Shown: positions 1 to 9,063 of the stretch, piece after piece | Layout: every line of letters begins with the position of its first letter | Position numbering within the stretch: the stretch's first letter is position 1 | Source: Myroides injenensis M09-0166 | GTDB lineage: Bacteria > Bacteroidota > Bacteroidia > Flavobacteriales > Flavobacteriaceae | DNA: 48,602 nt | Direction of reading: 5' to 3' | NCBI RefSeq assembly: GCF_000246945.1 | Contig: NZ_BAEX01000013.1 | Span: 1 to 48,602 of the forward strand | Program-made: the position numbers and the translations under genes | Notes under the pieces: generated by a model | Seen by the model: the letters and a program-made list of their open reading frames with translations, nothing else | What the model was told of the DNA's origin: nothing | Database searches by the model: none

Positions 1-31
1 ACACGTAGTATAAAGAGAGCGCTTTTTGTAT

Positions 32-1009
32 CTAGTATAATTCACTGGGAGATATTCCAAATTCCTTTTTAAAAGCTGTTGCGAAATGTCTTGCATTTTT
101 GTATCCAATTGCATCTGCTACTTCAGTCACGTGCATATCTAAATCTTGAAGCATCAATTTAGCTTCTTTCATTTTTAATTTATGCCAGTATGCAAATACT
201 GTTGTATTGAATAATTCTTTAAAAGTTTTTTTTAAGGTATATTCATTTGTTCCGACTAAACGTGCTAACCCTATTAAGGATATATCTTCATTTAGATTTT
301 TGGTTAAATATTCTTTTATATAATAAGCATTTTCAACATCTTTCTTATTGAGATTTAAATTGGTGGATTTTGAAAATTGTTCAAATTGTAGCAGTAATAA
401 CTCTATTACTTTAGATTCGAGAAACATCTTTTTATAAATGCCAGTACGCTTACAATTAATCATTTCCTGAATAATCATAAACATATCAAGACTTATTAGA
501 TGATTTTGTTTTACAAATTGTGTAAACTCACCTTTTATAATTTTAGTTTGAAATTCATTTGAAGCAGGAATTATTTCATCTAGGTATTGTAGAAAAAAAT
601 CTATTTTCATTTTAATTTCAAAAAAGGCGAATTTATCAAGTTCGTGTACATAAATAGAGTCTATTTCCTTAGTATATAATATATTATGTTGGTTTTTTGT
701 AAAATTAAATAATTGTTCTTTCTTATTACAATTCGTTAGTGAATAGGATGTACCACTCAAGGTAAAATGCATTTCTACATGTTCAAAAGTATTTTGGTAG
801 AATAATTTATTTTGTTGCTTAGAGGTCATTTCTCCATAGCCAATATGAATACCATTAAAGTGAATTTCTTTATAATATCCTTTAGTTCCTAAATGATCAA
901 TATTCGTGACTAACTCGTTTGTATGAACTTTTAGTTCTTGAAATATATCACTATTTTCTTTTTTATATAGTGGATGCAGTTGGTCAATATGATATATACC
1001 TATTTCCAT
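32..1009 (-). CDS. AraC-family transcriptional regulator
   Basis: This 325-residue protein ends in a two-helix-turn-helix AraC DNA-binding domain (about residues 225-325), with the family-typical end ADAIGYKNARHFATAFKKEF followed by GISPSELY. The N-terminal 220 residues match no ligand domain I can name. It is transcribed away from the ABC transporter pair starting at 1143. The 130-base gap between them holds two tandem 21/20-base repeats that are the obvious binding sites. The first repeat lies only 8 bases before this start codon, so autoregulation is likely. AraC regulator plus two ABC half-transporters is the YbtA-YbtP-YbtQ arrangement, so control of a metallophore-type transporter is a reasonable inference. 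The effector is unknown. Confidence 0.9.
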   Translation of the reverse strand: MEIGIYHIDQLHPLYKKENSDIFQELKVHTNELVTNIDHLGTKGYYKEIHFNGIHIGYGEMTSKQQNKLFYQNTFEHVEMHFTLSGTSYSLTNCNKKEQLFNFTKNQHNILYTKEIDSIYVHELDKFAFFEIKMKIDFFLQYLDEIIPASNEFQTKIIKGEFTQFVKQNHLISLDMFMIIQEMINCKRTGIYKKMFLESKVIELLLLQFEQFSKSTNLNLNKKDVENAYYIKEYLTKNLNEDISLIGLARLVGTNEYTLKKTFKELFNTTVFAYWHKLKMKEAKLMLQDLDMHVTEVADAIGYKNARHFATAFKKEFGISPSELY

Positions 1010-1016
1010 ATTTTTT

Positions 1017-1057
1017 ATTCCTTATTGCGGAGATTAAATTCCTTACAGCGGAGTTAA
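1017..1057. promoter_or_regulatory. Tandem direct-repeat operator, probable AraC binding sites
   Basis: Two head-to-tail copies of ATTCCTTAnnGCGGAG followed by TTAA lie at 1017-1037 and 1038-1057. They are directly adjacent, so the period is 21 bases, about two helical turns. The second copy covers the place where the -33 element of the downstream promoter should be. This is the geometry of activator sites of AraC-family proteins. Binding by the adjacent regulator is inferred. Confidence 0.7.
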
Positions 1058-1074
1058 TCTCGCCGTATCATAAA

Positions 1075-1082
1075 TACATTTG
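1075..1082 (+). promoter_or_regulatory. Promoter -7 element of the ABC transporter operon
   Basis: TACATTTG fits the Bacteroidota -7 consensus TAnnTTTG. No TTG is found 17-23 bases upstream; instead that place is occupied by the second operator repeat. The promoter therefore probably depends on an activator. Transcription would start near 1089, which rules out a translation start at 1080 and supports the ATG at 1143. Confidence 0.6.
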
Positions 1083-1142
1083 TTGTATCTAATAAATATT
1101 AGAATAATTCTAAATAGCAAATGTAACTCAATTTTTATAATT

Positions 1143-2894
1143 ATGGCGAAGGACAAAAAGAAAACGGGTATAATGAGGTTGCTTGAGATAACAGGCAGCA
1201 AGAAAGTAGTGTTGATTTTAGCTGCTTTATTATCAGTGATACACGCAGTACTTAGTTTAGTACCTTATGTTTTGGTTTTCTATATTATTAAAGAACTTTT
1301 AAACTCAACAACAGACTTTAAATTAATTCAAACTTATTTGATATACGCAATAATTGCAGGTATTGTTAGTATGTTTTTATTTTTCTTATCGGGTGTAATG
1401 GCTCATATTGCGGCATACAATGTTTTGCATGAGCTACGTACCTATATTGCTAATAAGGTAGGAGTATTACCAATGGGATATCTATCTAATAAAAACTCAG
1501 GTGCATTAAAGAAAATTTTATCTGATGACGTAGAAAGGATTGAACATTTTATATCTCATCAGATTCCTGACTTTGTAAAGGGAATTTCTCTTCCGTTAAT
1601 TACATTAGGGTATTTATTCTCACAAGATTGGCGCTTGGCTTTAATAAGCTTTGTACCTATTGTCTTGATAGGAATTATTATTCCGAAAATCTTTGCGACT
1701 CCTGATGGTAAAGAATTGTTAGATAGACAAACTGAAACTTTAGAAAATATGAATGCAGGAATTGTCGAATATGTTAGAGCTATACCAGTGATGAAAATAT
1801 TTGGTCAAAGTGCAGAAAGCTTTAACAAGTTTGGTGATACCGTTATCAGCTATCGTGAAGCAGTACATGCATGGACTAAAAAAAGTGTTCCTGGTTTTGC
1901 ATTATTTACGAGTGTGATGAATAATGCTATGTTACCGTTATTAGCACTAGGGTTATATTTATTTTTTAACAATGATTTATCGACTTCTACATTACTTCTG
2001 TTTTTGATATTAGGAACTGGGTATATTAAGCCAATATTTGCTTTAAGTAATATGGCACCACAGCTCGCTTTAATAAGTAATAGTATGGGAGGAATTGATG
2101 AATTGCTTGACCAAGAAATATTGCCGGAGAACAAGGATGTACAGACACCTTCTAACTATGAAGTAACATTCGATAACGTTTCTTTCTCATATGATGAAGA
2201 CAAAACAGTATTAAAAGATTTGTCATTTACTGTAAAAGAAAAATCAATTGTTGCTTTGGTAGGACCTTCAGGTGCTGGAAAAAGTACTGTCGGCCAATTA
2301 CTTTCACGATTTTGGGATGTAAACGATGGCTCTATAAAAATTGGAGGAATAGATGTAAGAGAATATCCTACTAACCAACTTATGGAAATAATTTCATTTG
2401 TTTTTCAAGATAGTTTTATGTTCCAGCAATCCTTATATGACAATATTAGAATGGGAATGGATAAAACAATTGAACAAGTAGAAGCAGCTGCAAAAGCAGC
2501 TCAGATACATGATTTGATTATGTCATTGCCTAATAAGTATGATACTATGTATGGACAATCTGGTGTGCATTTAAGTGGTGGTGAGCAGCAGAGAATTCAA
2601 TTAGCAAGAGCCATTTTAAAAGATGCACCTATTTTAATTTTAGATGAAGCTACGGCTTATGCGGATCCTGAAAATGAACTTAAAACACAAAATGCCTTTA
2701 GTTCATTAATTAAGAATAAAACTGTTTTAATTATCGCGCATCGACTAAGCACTATTACTGATGTAGATCAAATATTAGTATTTGATAAGGGACAATTAGT
2801 TGGGAATGATAAACATGAAGAACTATTAGTACAGAATGCTTTATACCAGCGATTATGGAATGCACATACACGAGCAAAAGACATAATACTATAA
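1143..2894 (+). CDS. ABC half-transporter, fused membrane and ATPase domains (YbtP/IrtA-like)
   Basis: An N-terminal six-helix exporter-fold membrane domain (about residues 20-310) is followed by an ATPase domain. The ATPase has Walker A GPSGAGKST, signature LSGGEQQR and Walker B ILILDEATAYADPE. The D-loop reads YADPE rather than the usual SLDPE, which resembles the FADPE of siderophore importers such as YbtP/YbtQ and IrtA/IrtB. The in-frame ATG at 1143 is preferred because an upstream start at 1080 would lie inside the promoter. The partner gene follows 38 bases downstream and the pair probably forms a heterodimer in the inner membrane. Import of an iron-siderophore or similar metallophore is inferred from the AraC context; a peptide or drug exporter is the alternative. 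Confidence 0.9.
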   Translation: MAKDKKKTGIMRLLEITGSKKVVLILAALLSVIHAVLSLVPYVLVFYIIKELLNSTTDFKLIQTYLIYAIIAGIVSMFLFFLSGVMAHIAAYNVLHELRTYIANKVGVLPMGYLSNKNSGALKKILSDDVERIEHFISHQIPDFVKGISLPLITLGYLFSQDWRLALISFVPIVLIGIIIPKIFATPDGKELLDRQTETLENMNAGIVEYVRAIPVMKIFGQSAESFNKFGDTVISYREAVHAWTKKSVPGFALFTSVMNNAMLPLLALGLYLFFNNDLSTSTLLLFLILGTGYIKPIFALSNMAPQLALISNSMGGIDELLDQEILPENKDVQTPSNYEVTFDNVSFSYDEDKTVLKDLSFTVKEKSIVALVGPSGAGKSTVGQLLSRFWDVNDGSIKIGGIDVREYPTNQLMEIISFVFQDSFMFQQSLYDNIRMGMDKTIEQVEAAAKAAQIHDLIMSLPNKYDTMYGQSGVHLSGGEQQRIQLARAILKDAPILILDEATAYADPENELKTQNAFSSLIKNKTVLIIAHRLSTITDVDQILVFDKGQLVGNDKHEELLVQNALYQRLWNAHTRAKDIIL

Positions 2895-2932
2895 CTGATA
2901 ATTGTAGCATTGATTAAAATAAATTAAAAGAA

Positions 2933-4672
2933 ATGATTAAAAATATAAAATACGTTACCTCACTAAATAAGAAGGATACTCAAAGAACTATCTTTTGGCA
3001 ATTAGTGCAAAGTATCTTTACTTCTGCACCTACAATTGTATTGTTAATTATTGTATGGGAATTATTTGAAGAGACTCCTAATAAAAGTTTAATATGGACT
3101 GTATTATTCATCATGTTAATAATGATGATTCTACAATATATTGTTTCATCTAAAGTAATGGTCAGCACCAATGTATGGGTATATAATTTATCTAATCGAT
3201 TACGTATTAATATGGGGAATAGAATGCAGAAGTTTTCTTTAGGGTTTTTTAAACAAAAAGACCCAGGAGAAATTACTTCTGTAGTATTACAAGATGTTGC
3301 TAATTTTGAAATTATTTTTGGGCATAGCATTGGAAATATTGCCTCTGGTATTTTCGGTACTGTTTTATTATCTTGTGTTTTGTTTTACTATGACTGGCGA
3401 TTAACAGTTTGTCTTTTACTTGTAATTCCTTTGGTAATTCCTTTCTTAAAACTAGCAAATTATATAATAGCTAAAACTGGTAAAAAATTAGTTTCTGCAC
3501 GTAATGGTGTTGGTGCAAAATTCTTAGAGTACGTGCAAGGAATACGTCATTTAAAATCATATGGACAAACTGGAGAAAAGCATAAAGGATTAGAAGATTC
3601 GTTTAAGAAACTAAAGAAACTAAGTATTAAAATGGAGTCATTGCCAGGGCCTTTAGTTATAACTGTTACTATCCTTTTCGAAATAGGTTTTATCTTAATG
3701 GTTGCATTGGGATTATATTTTCTTATTAATGAGAGTATATCTGTACCTGTACTAATTACATTTTTAATTTTGGGATATGCGCTTTATACTCCATTAAAAG
3801 TTGTTATGGTAGATTATCTTTCATTAAGTTCAATGAACGAAAGTCTAAATAGAGTGGTAGAGGTATTAGAAACTCCAATTATGGAAACATCTAAAGAATT
3901 AGTACCAAAAGAGTATGATATTGAGTTTAACGATGTAAGTTTTGGTTACCTTGAAAATCAAAAAACAATCGCAAACTTAAGTTTTAATGTGCCTGCAAGC
4001 TCTATGCTTGCATTGGTAGGACATTCTGGATCAGGGAAGACCACTGTAGCATCTTTAATAGCTCGTTTCTGGGATGTAGATAAAGGTGCAATTAAGATAG
4101 GAGGAATTGATATTAGAGATATTAATACGGATCATTTTTATTCATTAATTAGCGAAGTATTCCAAGATGTATATTTATTTGATGATACGATATATAATAA
4201 TATCAAAATGAATAATAAGAACGTTTCTGAACAAGAAATTATAGATGCAGCCACTAAAGCTATGGTTATGGAATTTGTAGAGGATCTTCCATTAGGACTT
4301 CATACACCAGTAGGGGAAGGTGGTAATAAACTATCGGGAGGTCAGAAACAAAGAATTAGCATAGCTAGAGCATTATTAAGAGATGCACCTATCGTACTAT
4401 TGGATGAAGCTACAGCAAGTTTGGATCCAGAGAATGAAATCTATATTCAACAAGCTATTCAAGAATTAGTAAAATCTAAAACAGTTATTGTGATTGCTCA
4501 TAAATTAGCTACTATACAAAATGCAAATCAAATTATTGTACTTGAACAAGGACAAATATTAGAGCAAGGAAATCATTCCACTTTGATGGCTTTAAAGGGT
4601 AAATATTTTAATATGTGTAAAATACAACAGCAATCTGGAGGTTGGAAGATAAGTGGTAAGCCTAGCAATTAA
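2933..4672 (+). CDS. ABC half-transporter, second subunit (YbtQ/IrtB-like)
   Basis: This 579-residue protein has the same layout as its upstream neighbour: membrane domain to about residue 310, then ATPase with Walker A GHSGSGKTT, signature LSGGQKQR, Walker B IVLLDEATASLDPE and switch His in VIVIAHK. Its D-loop is the usual SLDPE, unlike the upstream subunit. The 38-base gap and shared direction indicate one operon and a heterodimer. Two hairpins follow the gene. The substrate is not shown by the sequence. No TonB receptor is present in the visible flank, so the outer-membrane step, if it is an importer, must be encoded elsewhere. Confidence 0.9.
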   Translation: MIKNIKYVTSLNKKDTQRTIFWQLVQSIFTSAPTIVLLIIVWELFEETPNKSLIWTVLFIMLIMMILQYIVSSKVMVSTNVWVYNLSNRLRINMGNRMQKFSLGFFKQKDPGEITSVVLQDVANFEIIFGHSIGNIASGIFGTVLLSCVLFYYDWRLTVCLLLVIPLVIPFLKLANYIIAKTGKKLVSARNGVGAKFLEYVQGIRHLKSYGQTGEKHKGLEDSFKKLKKLSIKMESLPGPLVITVTILFEIGFILMVALGLYFLINESISVPVLITFLILGYALYTPLKVVMVDYLSLSSMNESLNRVVEVLETPIMETSKELVPKEYDIEFNDVSFGYLENQKTIANLSFNVPASSMLALVGHSGSGKTTVASLIARFWDVDKGAIKIGGIDIRDINTDHFYSLISEVFQDVYLFDDTIYNNIKMNNKNVSEQEIIDAATKAMVMEFVEDLPLGLHTPVGEGGNKLSGGQKQRISIARALLRDAPIVLLDEATASLDPENEIYIQQAIQELVKSKTVIVIAHKLATIQNANQIIVLEQGQILEQGNHSTLMALKGKYFNMCKIQQQSGGWKISGKPSN

Positions 4673-4732
4673 AGAAAAAATATAATGTCGATTGGAGAAG
4701 TTAGCATTTAATGTGTATTAAGATAAATTTTT

Positions 4733-4817
4733 AAAATAGGTACAAAACCTACCTATTTTTTTAATGCTTTCTATTCCTTTTGTTTTTTGGCAGTATCATC
4801 TTGATACTGCCTTTTTT
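4733..4817 (+). terminator. Two tandem terminators after the ABC operon
   Basis: The first hairpin pairs AAAATAGGT (4733-4741) with ACCTATTTT (4751-4759) and runs into a T tract. The second pairs GGCAGTATCA (4789-4798) with TGATACTGCC (4802-4811) and is followed by TTTTTT. The second has its T tract only on the plus strand, so it serves the ABC operon. The first could also end the minus-strand gene stopping at 4816. Confidence 0.75.
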
Positions 4818-6495
4818 ATTCTCCAAATAGAACTCCCGAAATATTCCAATAACTAAAACTTGTACCTTCAGGTTGCCCCATAGGTATTTGCACTTGTATA
4901 TTGTGAGTACCAGCTTTTAGATCACCAAGAGATACCCATATAGGTGAGGTAACGCTGCCAGGACACCAATTAGATCTGCTTAAATCTGATGATGATAATC
5001 CGTTATTAAAATTACCTGATGCTGGGTTATAGTCGCGATAAGAACCACAATCTTGTCTCCATGGATAAAAGTCAGTGACCTTTTTCTGATCTAAAATAAT
5101 GCTGTTAATTTTAGGGTTAAATTCATCCCCATTTTCCCAGCCTCCATGACCTGTTGCAGTATAGCGTAGACGAGCATTTTTTAATGGTTCTGTTAGAGTG
5201 AAATTAACAGTGACGCCTTGCGGTGAAGAGAACATTGTAGGATAGCTTTGACCAGCCATTTCTAATAAATTGATAGTGTTGAATAACGACATTATGTTTT
5301 TTACTTGTTTAGGTGTAGATTCACTTGGATGAATCGTTACATCAAGAGAGACTTTATGGCCTCCTTTATCATAGTTACCTATATATATGCCTACTAACCA
5401 TTCACTATTATTTAATAAGGGTGCGAATTCTGTGATTTCTTGTCTATAAGTGGTTTGTTTTTGCCAATCTTTTTCTAAGAAATTAATATGATTATATGCT
5501 CCAATTCCAAAAGAAGTAAAAAATCGCATTAACTCAATAGGAGGTGTATAGTTATCTGTTGCAATAACACCTTGATATTCTTTTTCATTTCCCCCTATGT
5601 ATTTAGGAAGAATATTTACTCCATCTTTTAATGCGTCATAAAATGATATTTCATGATAATTAGGTATTAGAAATACACTTCCAGTTCTATCATAAGCATC
5701 ACCATTTGATTGCTGTGTGAGGTTTAAAAATACTTGATCACCACTTGTAATTATTGGGAACTTTACTTTTTTTACAATTAATGTCCCTTCAGCATATCTA
5801 TAGATATTGTCTTCCGTTTTATGTTCGGCGTTATAATTTATTAATTCGTCTTTAAAAATGTTTAGAGTTGTGAATTTACTTTCCCAAAGTAATTTGTCAT
5901 AATCATTTTTATTTACAAGAGTTGATTCATTTAGTTGTACTACTTCTTTAATATTGAATGTAGCATTTGTATTGATCTTTCTAGCTACAGTTTTGAATGT
6001 ACCATTGCGATCTATCTCTAGTACTACTCCTAAGTCACTTCCTATATTATTAGGACTTCCTTTACTTGCTAGTTGCTTGGTATACCAAATAGTATATTTA
6101 TTTGAGTTGATTACTGTAGTCGCTTTATTACATATATAGCCTAATATCTCTTTTGTCTCATTTAATATCTCATAATTGTAAACTGGAGGAGTGTATTCTG
6201 TTTTGATTCTTTTTGCTTTGTTGAGTTGTGCAATGGAGTAATGTTTGTCGTTTTTTAGATCTACGAAGGTCTGCTCTATTGGATATTTTAATTTACCAGC
6301 TATGAGATCTTGTTGGTTAAGCTTTAGGTATTCTTTTGTCATTAATACTAATAATGTAGCATTATTTGTCGTCACTAATTCATTGTTAACATAAGCATCA
6401 TATTCAATTAGAGTGGTGTGGTTTGGTTTTTGAGCATTACTAATTATACTAAATAGAATTAGATATAAATTGAGTAACAATGTTTTTGCTTTCAT
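4816..6495 (-). CDS. Secreted PNGase F-like peptide-N-glycosidase
   Basis: The 559-residue protein begins with a signal peptide (to about residue 21, ISNAQ). Residues about 25-230 form a GLPGLI/bowl-like N-terminal module (WYTKQLASKGSPNN...GVVLEI). Residues about 235-559 resemble the two eight-strand domains of PNGase F, which cleaves N-glycans from asparagine. D269 in AYDRTGSVF aligns with catalytic Asp60 and E458 in GWENGDEFN with Glu206. The Glu118 position seems to be Gly (about residue 373, IYIGNYDKGG). NWCPG (509-513) matches the C-terminal WCPGM region. An extra N-terminal domain is the layout of PNGase F-II of Elizabethkingia. It is a single gene facing the ABC operon, with no glycan-utilisation partners beside it. 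The family call is good; activity is inferred. Confidence 0.8.
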   Translation of the reverse strand: MKAKTLLLNLYLILFSIISNAQKPNHTTLIEYDAYVNNELVTTNNATLLVLMTKEYLKLNQQDLIAGKLKYPIEQTFVDLKNDKHYSIAQLNKAKRIKTEYTPPVYNYEILNETKEILGYICNKATTVINSNKYTIWYTKQLASKGSPNNIGSDLGVVLEIDRNGTFKTVARKINTNATFNIKEVVQLNESTLVNKNDYDKLLWESKFTTLNIFKDELINYNAEHKTEDNIYRYAEGTLIVKKVKFPIITSGDQVFLNLTQQSNGDAYDRTGSVFLIPNYHEISFYDALKDGVNILPKYIGGNEKEYQGVIATDNYTPPIELMRFFTSFGIGAYNHINFLEKDWQKQTTYRQEITEFAPLLNNSEWLVGIYIGNYDKGGHKVSLDVTIHPSESTPKQVKNIMSLFNTINLLEMAGQSYPTMFSSPQGVTVNFTLTEPLKNARLRYTATGHGGWENGDEFNPKINSIILDQKKVTDFYPWRQDCGSYRDYNPASGNFNNGLSSSDLSRSNWCPGSVTSPIWVSLGDLKAGTHNIQVQIPMGQPEGTSFSYWNISGVLFGE

Positions 6496-6576
6496 ATAGT
6501 ACTTGCTTGGATATAATAGTATGATTTATAAAAGTAAATAAAGCAATTGCGATTTCAAAACACACTACTAAAATTT

Positions 6577-7857
6577 ATGAAAGAAGCTTTCTTACACTAT
6601 ATATGGCAGAATCAATTATTTTCAAGCAATGATTTGTTTACCTCGTCTAAAGAGCAAATAAAGATTATCTCTCCTGGAGTATATACAGGATTAGATGGTC
6701 CAGACTTTTTTAATGCCCAACTTTTTATTGGCACACAATTATGGGCTGGAAATGTAAAAATACATATCAAGGCATCCGATTGGTATGCTCACCATCATGA
6801 GAAAGATAGGCGCTATGACAGTGTTATTTTGCATGTAGTTTGGGAATATGATATCCCTATATATAGAGAATGCGGAGCTGAAATTTCTGTCTTTGAGATA
6901 AAAAATATAGTTTGTGAAAAATTAGTAACAAGGTATGAATATTTAAAGATTCCAAAACAGTATTTGTTCTGTGAAAACGATATTTCAAGTATTGATCCTC
7001 TAGTATTACTTCAGTGGAAAGAAAGTTTGTTTTTTGAACGATTAAAAGAAAAAGTAGAACCTATTCAACGTTATTTATGTGAAACAAATAATAATTGGGA
7101 ACAAGTGTTTTTCTGCTTTCTAGGAAAGAGTTTTGGTTTGAATATGAATGGGGAATATTTCTTTTCTGTTTTAAAAAAACTATCTGTTATAAACATTTAT
7201 AAACACTCAGAATCTTTGATACAAACAGAGGCTATGCTTTTAGGAATAATTGGTGCATTGCAAATAGAAGATGAGGTGAAAGATTGGTATAGCTCTAACA
7301 TCATTAATGAATGGGAATTTTTAAAACATAAGTATGGTTTAGAAGAAGGTGATAAAAAATGTTTGAGTTTTTATCAATTAAGGCCTAATAATTTTCCTAC
7401 TATACGAATGATACAATTTGCTTCTTTATATTTTAAGCATGGTAGCAAGATTAATGAACTATTTAAAAAGAATTTATCTATTGTCGAAATTTATCAATTT
7501 TTCGACATTAACATTAGTGATTATTGGACGACACATTATTCTTTAAATAAAGAAAGCAAACGAAAGATTAAAAACCTTACTAAAGATTTCATTGATTTAT
7601 TATTTATTAATACCATCTTACCTTTTCAGTTTGAGTATTATAAAAGTTGTTTGGTGATTGAAGATCAGTCAGATAGGTTAGCGGATATTTGTTGTAATCT
7701 TCAAGCAGAAAAAAACAGTATTGCCCATTTATTTAGTAAGCTTGGACTATCTGTTGATAATTTAATGGATAGTCAAGCTGTATTACAATTAAAGAAACAA
7801 TATTGTGATACACGCAGATGTATAGACTGCTTAATAGGGAAAAGTATATTGAAATGA
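6577..7857 (+). CDS. DUF2851 family protein
   Basis: This protein of about 426 residues has the DUF2851 hallmarks near its start: MKEAFLHYIWQ, ISPGVYTGLDGPDFFNAQL and DWYAHHHEKDRRYDSVILHVVWEYD. The family is widespread in Bacteroidota but has no assigned biochemical function. I chose ATG 6577 because family members begin with MKExFLHYLW; a start 30 bases upstream is open. The C-terminus carries cysteines in the pattern CDTRRCIDC, a possible metal site. No signal peptide or membrane helix is visible, so it is probably cytoplasmic. It leads a co-directional run with the PspC and helix-hairpin-helix genes, an order I recall from other flavobacteria. Confidence 0.85.
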   Translation: MKEAFLHYIWQNQLFSSNDLFTSSKEQIKIISPGVYTGLDGPDFFNAQLFIGTQLWAGNVKIHIKASDWYAHHHEKDRRYDSVILHVVWEYDIPIYRECGAEISVFEIKNIVCEKLVTRYEYLKIPKQYLFCENDISSIDPLVLLQWKESLFFERLKEKVEPIQRYLCETNNNWEQVFFCFLGKSFGLNMNGEYFFSVLKKLSVINIYKHSESLIQTEAMLLGIIGALQIEDEVKDWYSSNIINEWEFLKHKYGLEEGDKKCLSFYQLRPNNFPTIRMIQFASLYFKHGSKINELFKKNLSIVEIYQFFDINISDYWTTHYSLNKESKRKIKNLTKDFIDLLFINTILPFQFEYYKSCLVIEDQSDRLADICCNLQAEKNSIAHLFSKLGLSVDNLMDSQAVLQLKKQYCDTRRCIDCLIGKSILK

Positions 7858-7863
7858 TTTTTG

Positions 7864-7871
7864 TACTTTTG
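7864..7871 (+). promoter_or_regulatory. Possible promoter -7 element for the PspC gene
   Basis: TACTTTTG matches the TAnnTTTG consensus 22 bases before the start codon at 7894. There is no TTG at the right distance upstream, so the site is weak or needs an activator. Confidence 0.35.
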
Positions 7872-7893
7872 TTATTAGAAAGTAATAAAAACC

Positions 7894-8115
7894 ATGATAA
7901 ATAATATTCGATATTTTTTTGAAAAGAGAGGGTTTAAAGTTTCTTCTAGGATAGGAGATAGATTAGGAATTAAAGCAACACGAATACGTCTTTTTTTTAT
8001 TTATATCTCTTTTTTTACACTAGGGTTAGCTTTTGCCTTTTATTTAACACTGGCGTTTTTAGCTAAGATTAAAGACTTAATCTATACAAAACGAAGTTCT
8101 GTATTTGATTTATAA
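7894..8115 (+). CDS. Small PspC-domain membrane protein
   Basis: This 73-residue protein consists almost entirely of a PspC domain. It has an amphipathic start with FEKRGFKVSSRIGDRLGI, then RIRLFFIYISF and a hydrophobic stretch of about 25 residues (about 31-58) likely to span the membrane, ending YTKRSSVFDL. PspC proteins belong to the envelope phage-shock response in proteobacteria, but stand-alone short forms like this one are common in flavobacteria and their role is not established. It lies 36 bases after the DUF2851 gene and 41 bases before the helix-hairpin-helix gene. Confidence 0.8.
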   Translation: MINNIRYFFEKRGFKVSSRIGDRLGIKATRIRLFFIYISFFTLGLAFAFYLTLAFLAKIKDLIYTKRSSVFDL

Positions 8116-8156
8116 TTTATTCTTGTTGATGTTGCCATATAATTGGTTAATAATAG

Positions 8157-9052
8157 ATGTGGCATTCTCATCGTACTAAATGGTTTTATTATACTAAATC
8201 CCAAAGGAAGGGGGTGGTGCTTTTCTATCTTTTATTATTCTTAATTCAAGGAATAGTCTTTTATTGCACGCTATTTTATAAGAATACTGATACTTCTATT
8301 AATCTTATTGACCCCAATCAGCTAATTCTTTATCATATAAAGATAGATAGTATTCGGAAAGTAGTCAATAAAAAAAAAATACTGTTTATCCCTTCAACCC
8401 AAATTTTATTAGTGATTATAAAGGCTTCTCTTTGGGAATGTCTATCGAAGAAATTGATAGGTTACACAAGTTTAGGGAGACAAATAACTATGTGAATTCT
8501 AGTCTAGAGTTTCAACAAGTTACTCAAGTATCTAATCAATGGTTAGACAAATATTCTCCTTATTTTAAGTTTCCAAAATGGGTGAATAATAATAAACCTA
8601 CTTCATCTTATATTTCGTCAAAAGCTGTAATCCAACAAGAAGAGATAGTTGTAAAATGTATTAATTCAGCTAATGAAGAAGATCTACGAAAAGTTAGAGG
8701 AATTGGTGCTACGTATGCTGAAAGGATTATTAAAGAGAGAGAAAAACTAGGTGGCTATTTGGCTATTGAACAGGTGAAATTTATTTATGGATTACCAGAA
8801 GAAACTTTTAATGAGTTTGTTAAATATTTTATTGTAGAAATAAAACCTGTAATTGTTTTGCTAAATATAAACGAATCAAATATTAATGAAATAAAAGAAT
8901 TGCCCTATTTGAATTATTATATAGCAAGAGAAATTGTGAAATATCGGAGTATGAATGGTGATATTGTTAATAAAGAGCAATTCCGACAAATTGAGAAATT
9001 CCCTCTTGACAAAATTGATATAATTAGTTTATATTTGAAATTTACGAATTAA
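8157..9052 (+). pseudogene. Helix-hairpin-helix membrane protein, frameshifted at an A10 run
   Basis: Two overlapping frames together make one flavobacterial helix-hairpin-helix protein of about 298 residues. Frame 1 from ATG 8157 gives a basic N-terminus and one membrane helix (about residues 20-42). Frame 3 from about 8372 gives KKNTVYPFNPNFISDYKGF and then SLGMSIEEIDRLHKFRETN, followed by two HhH repeats (VRGIGATYAERIIKEREKLG and a second near the C-terminus). The switch falls in ten consecutive A at 8370-8379, where one extra A would restore a single frame. The downstream part keeps conserved motifs and no stops, so the damage is recent, a sequencing error, or bypassed by slippage. Neither half should be read as a separate gene. 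Confidence 0.8.
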
Positions 9053-9063
9053 AACTATCAACT

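Noticed and set aside
1080-1142. N-terminal extension of the first ABC subunit
   Set aside because: The extension starts inside the -7 promoter element, and the sequence from 1143 (MAKDKKK) is a normal start for this family.
8157-8495. Independent 112-residue membrane protein
   Set aside because: Its C-terminal third after the A10 run is out of frame with the conserved protein; it is the N-terminal part of the frameshifted helix-hairpin-helix gene.
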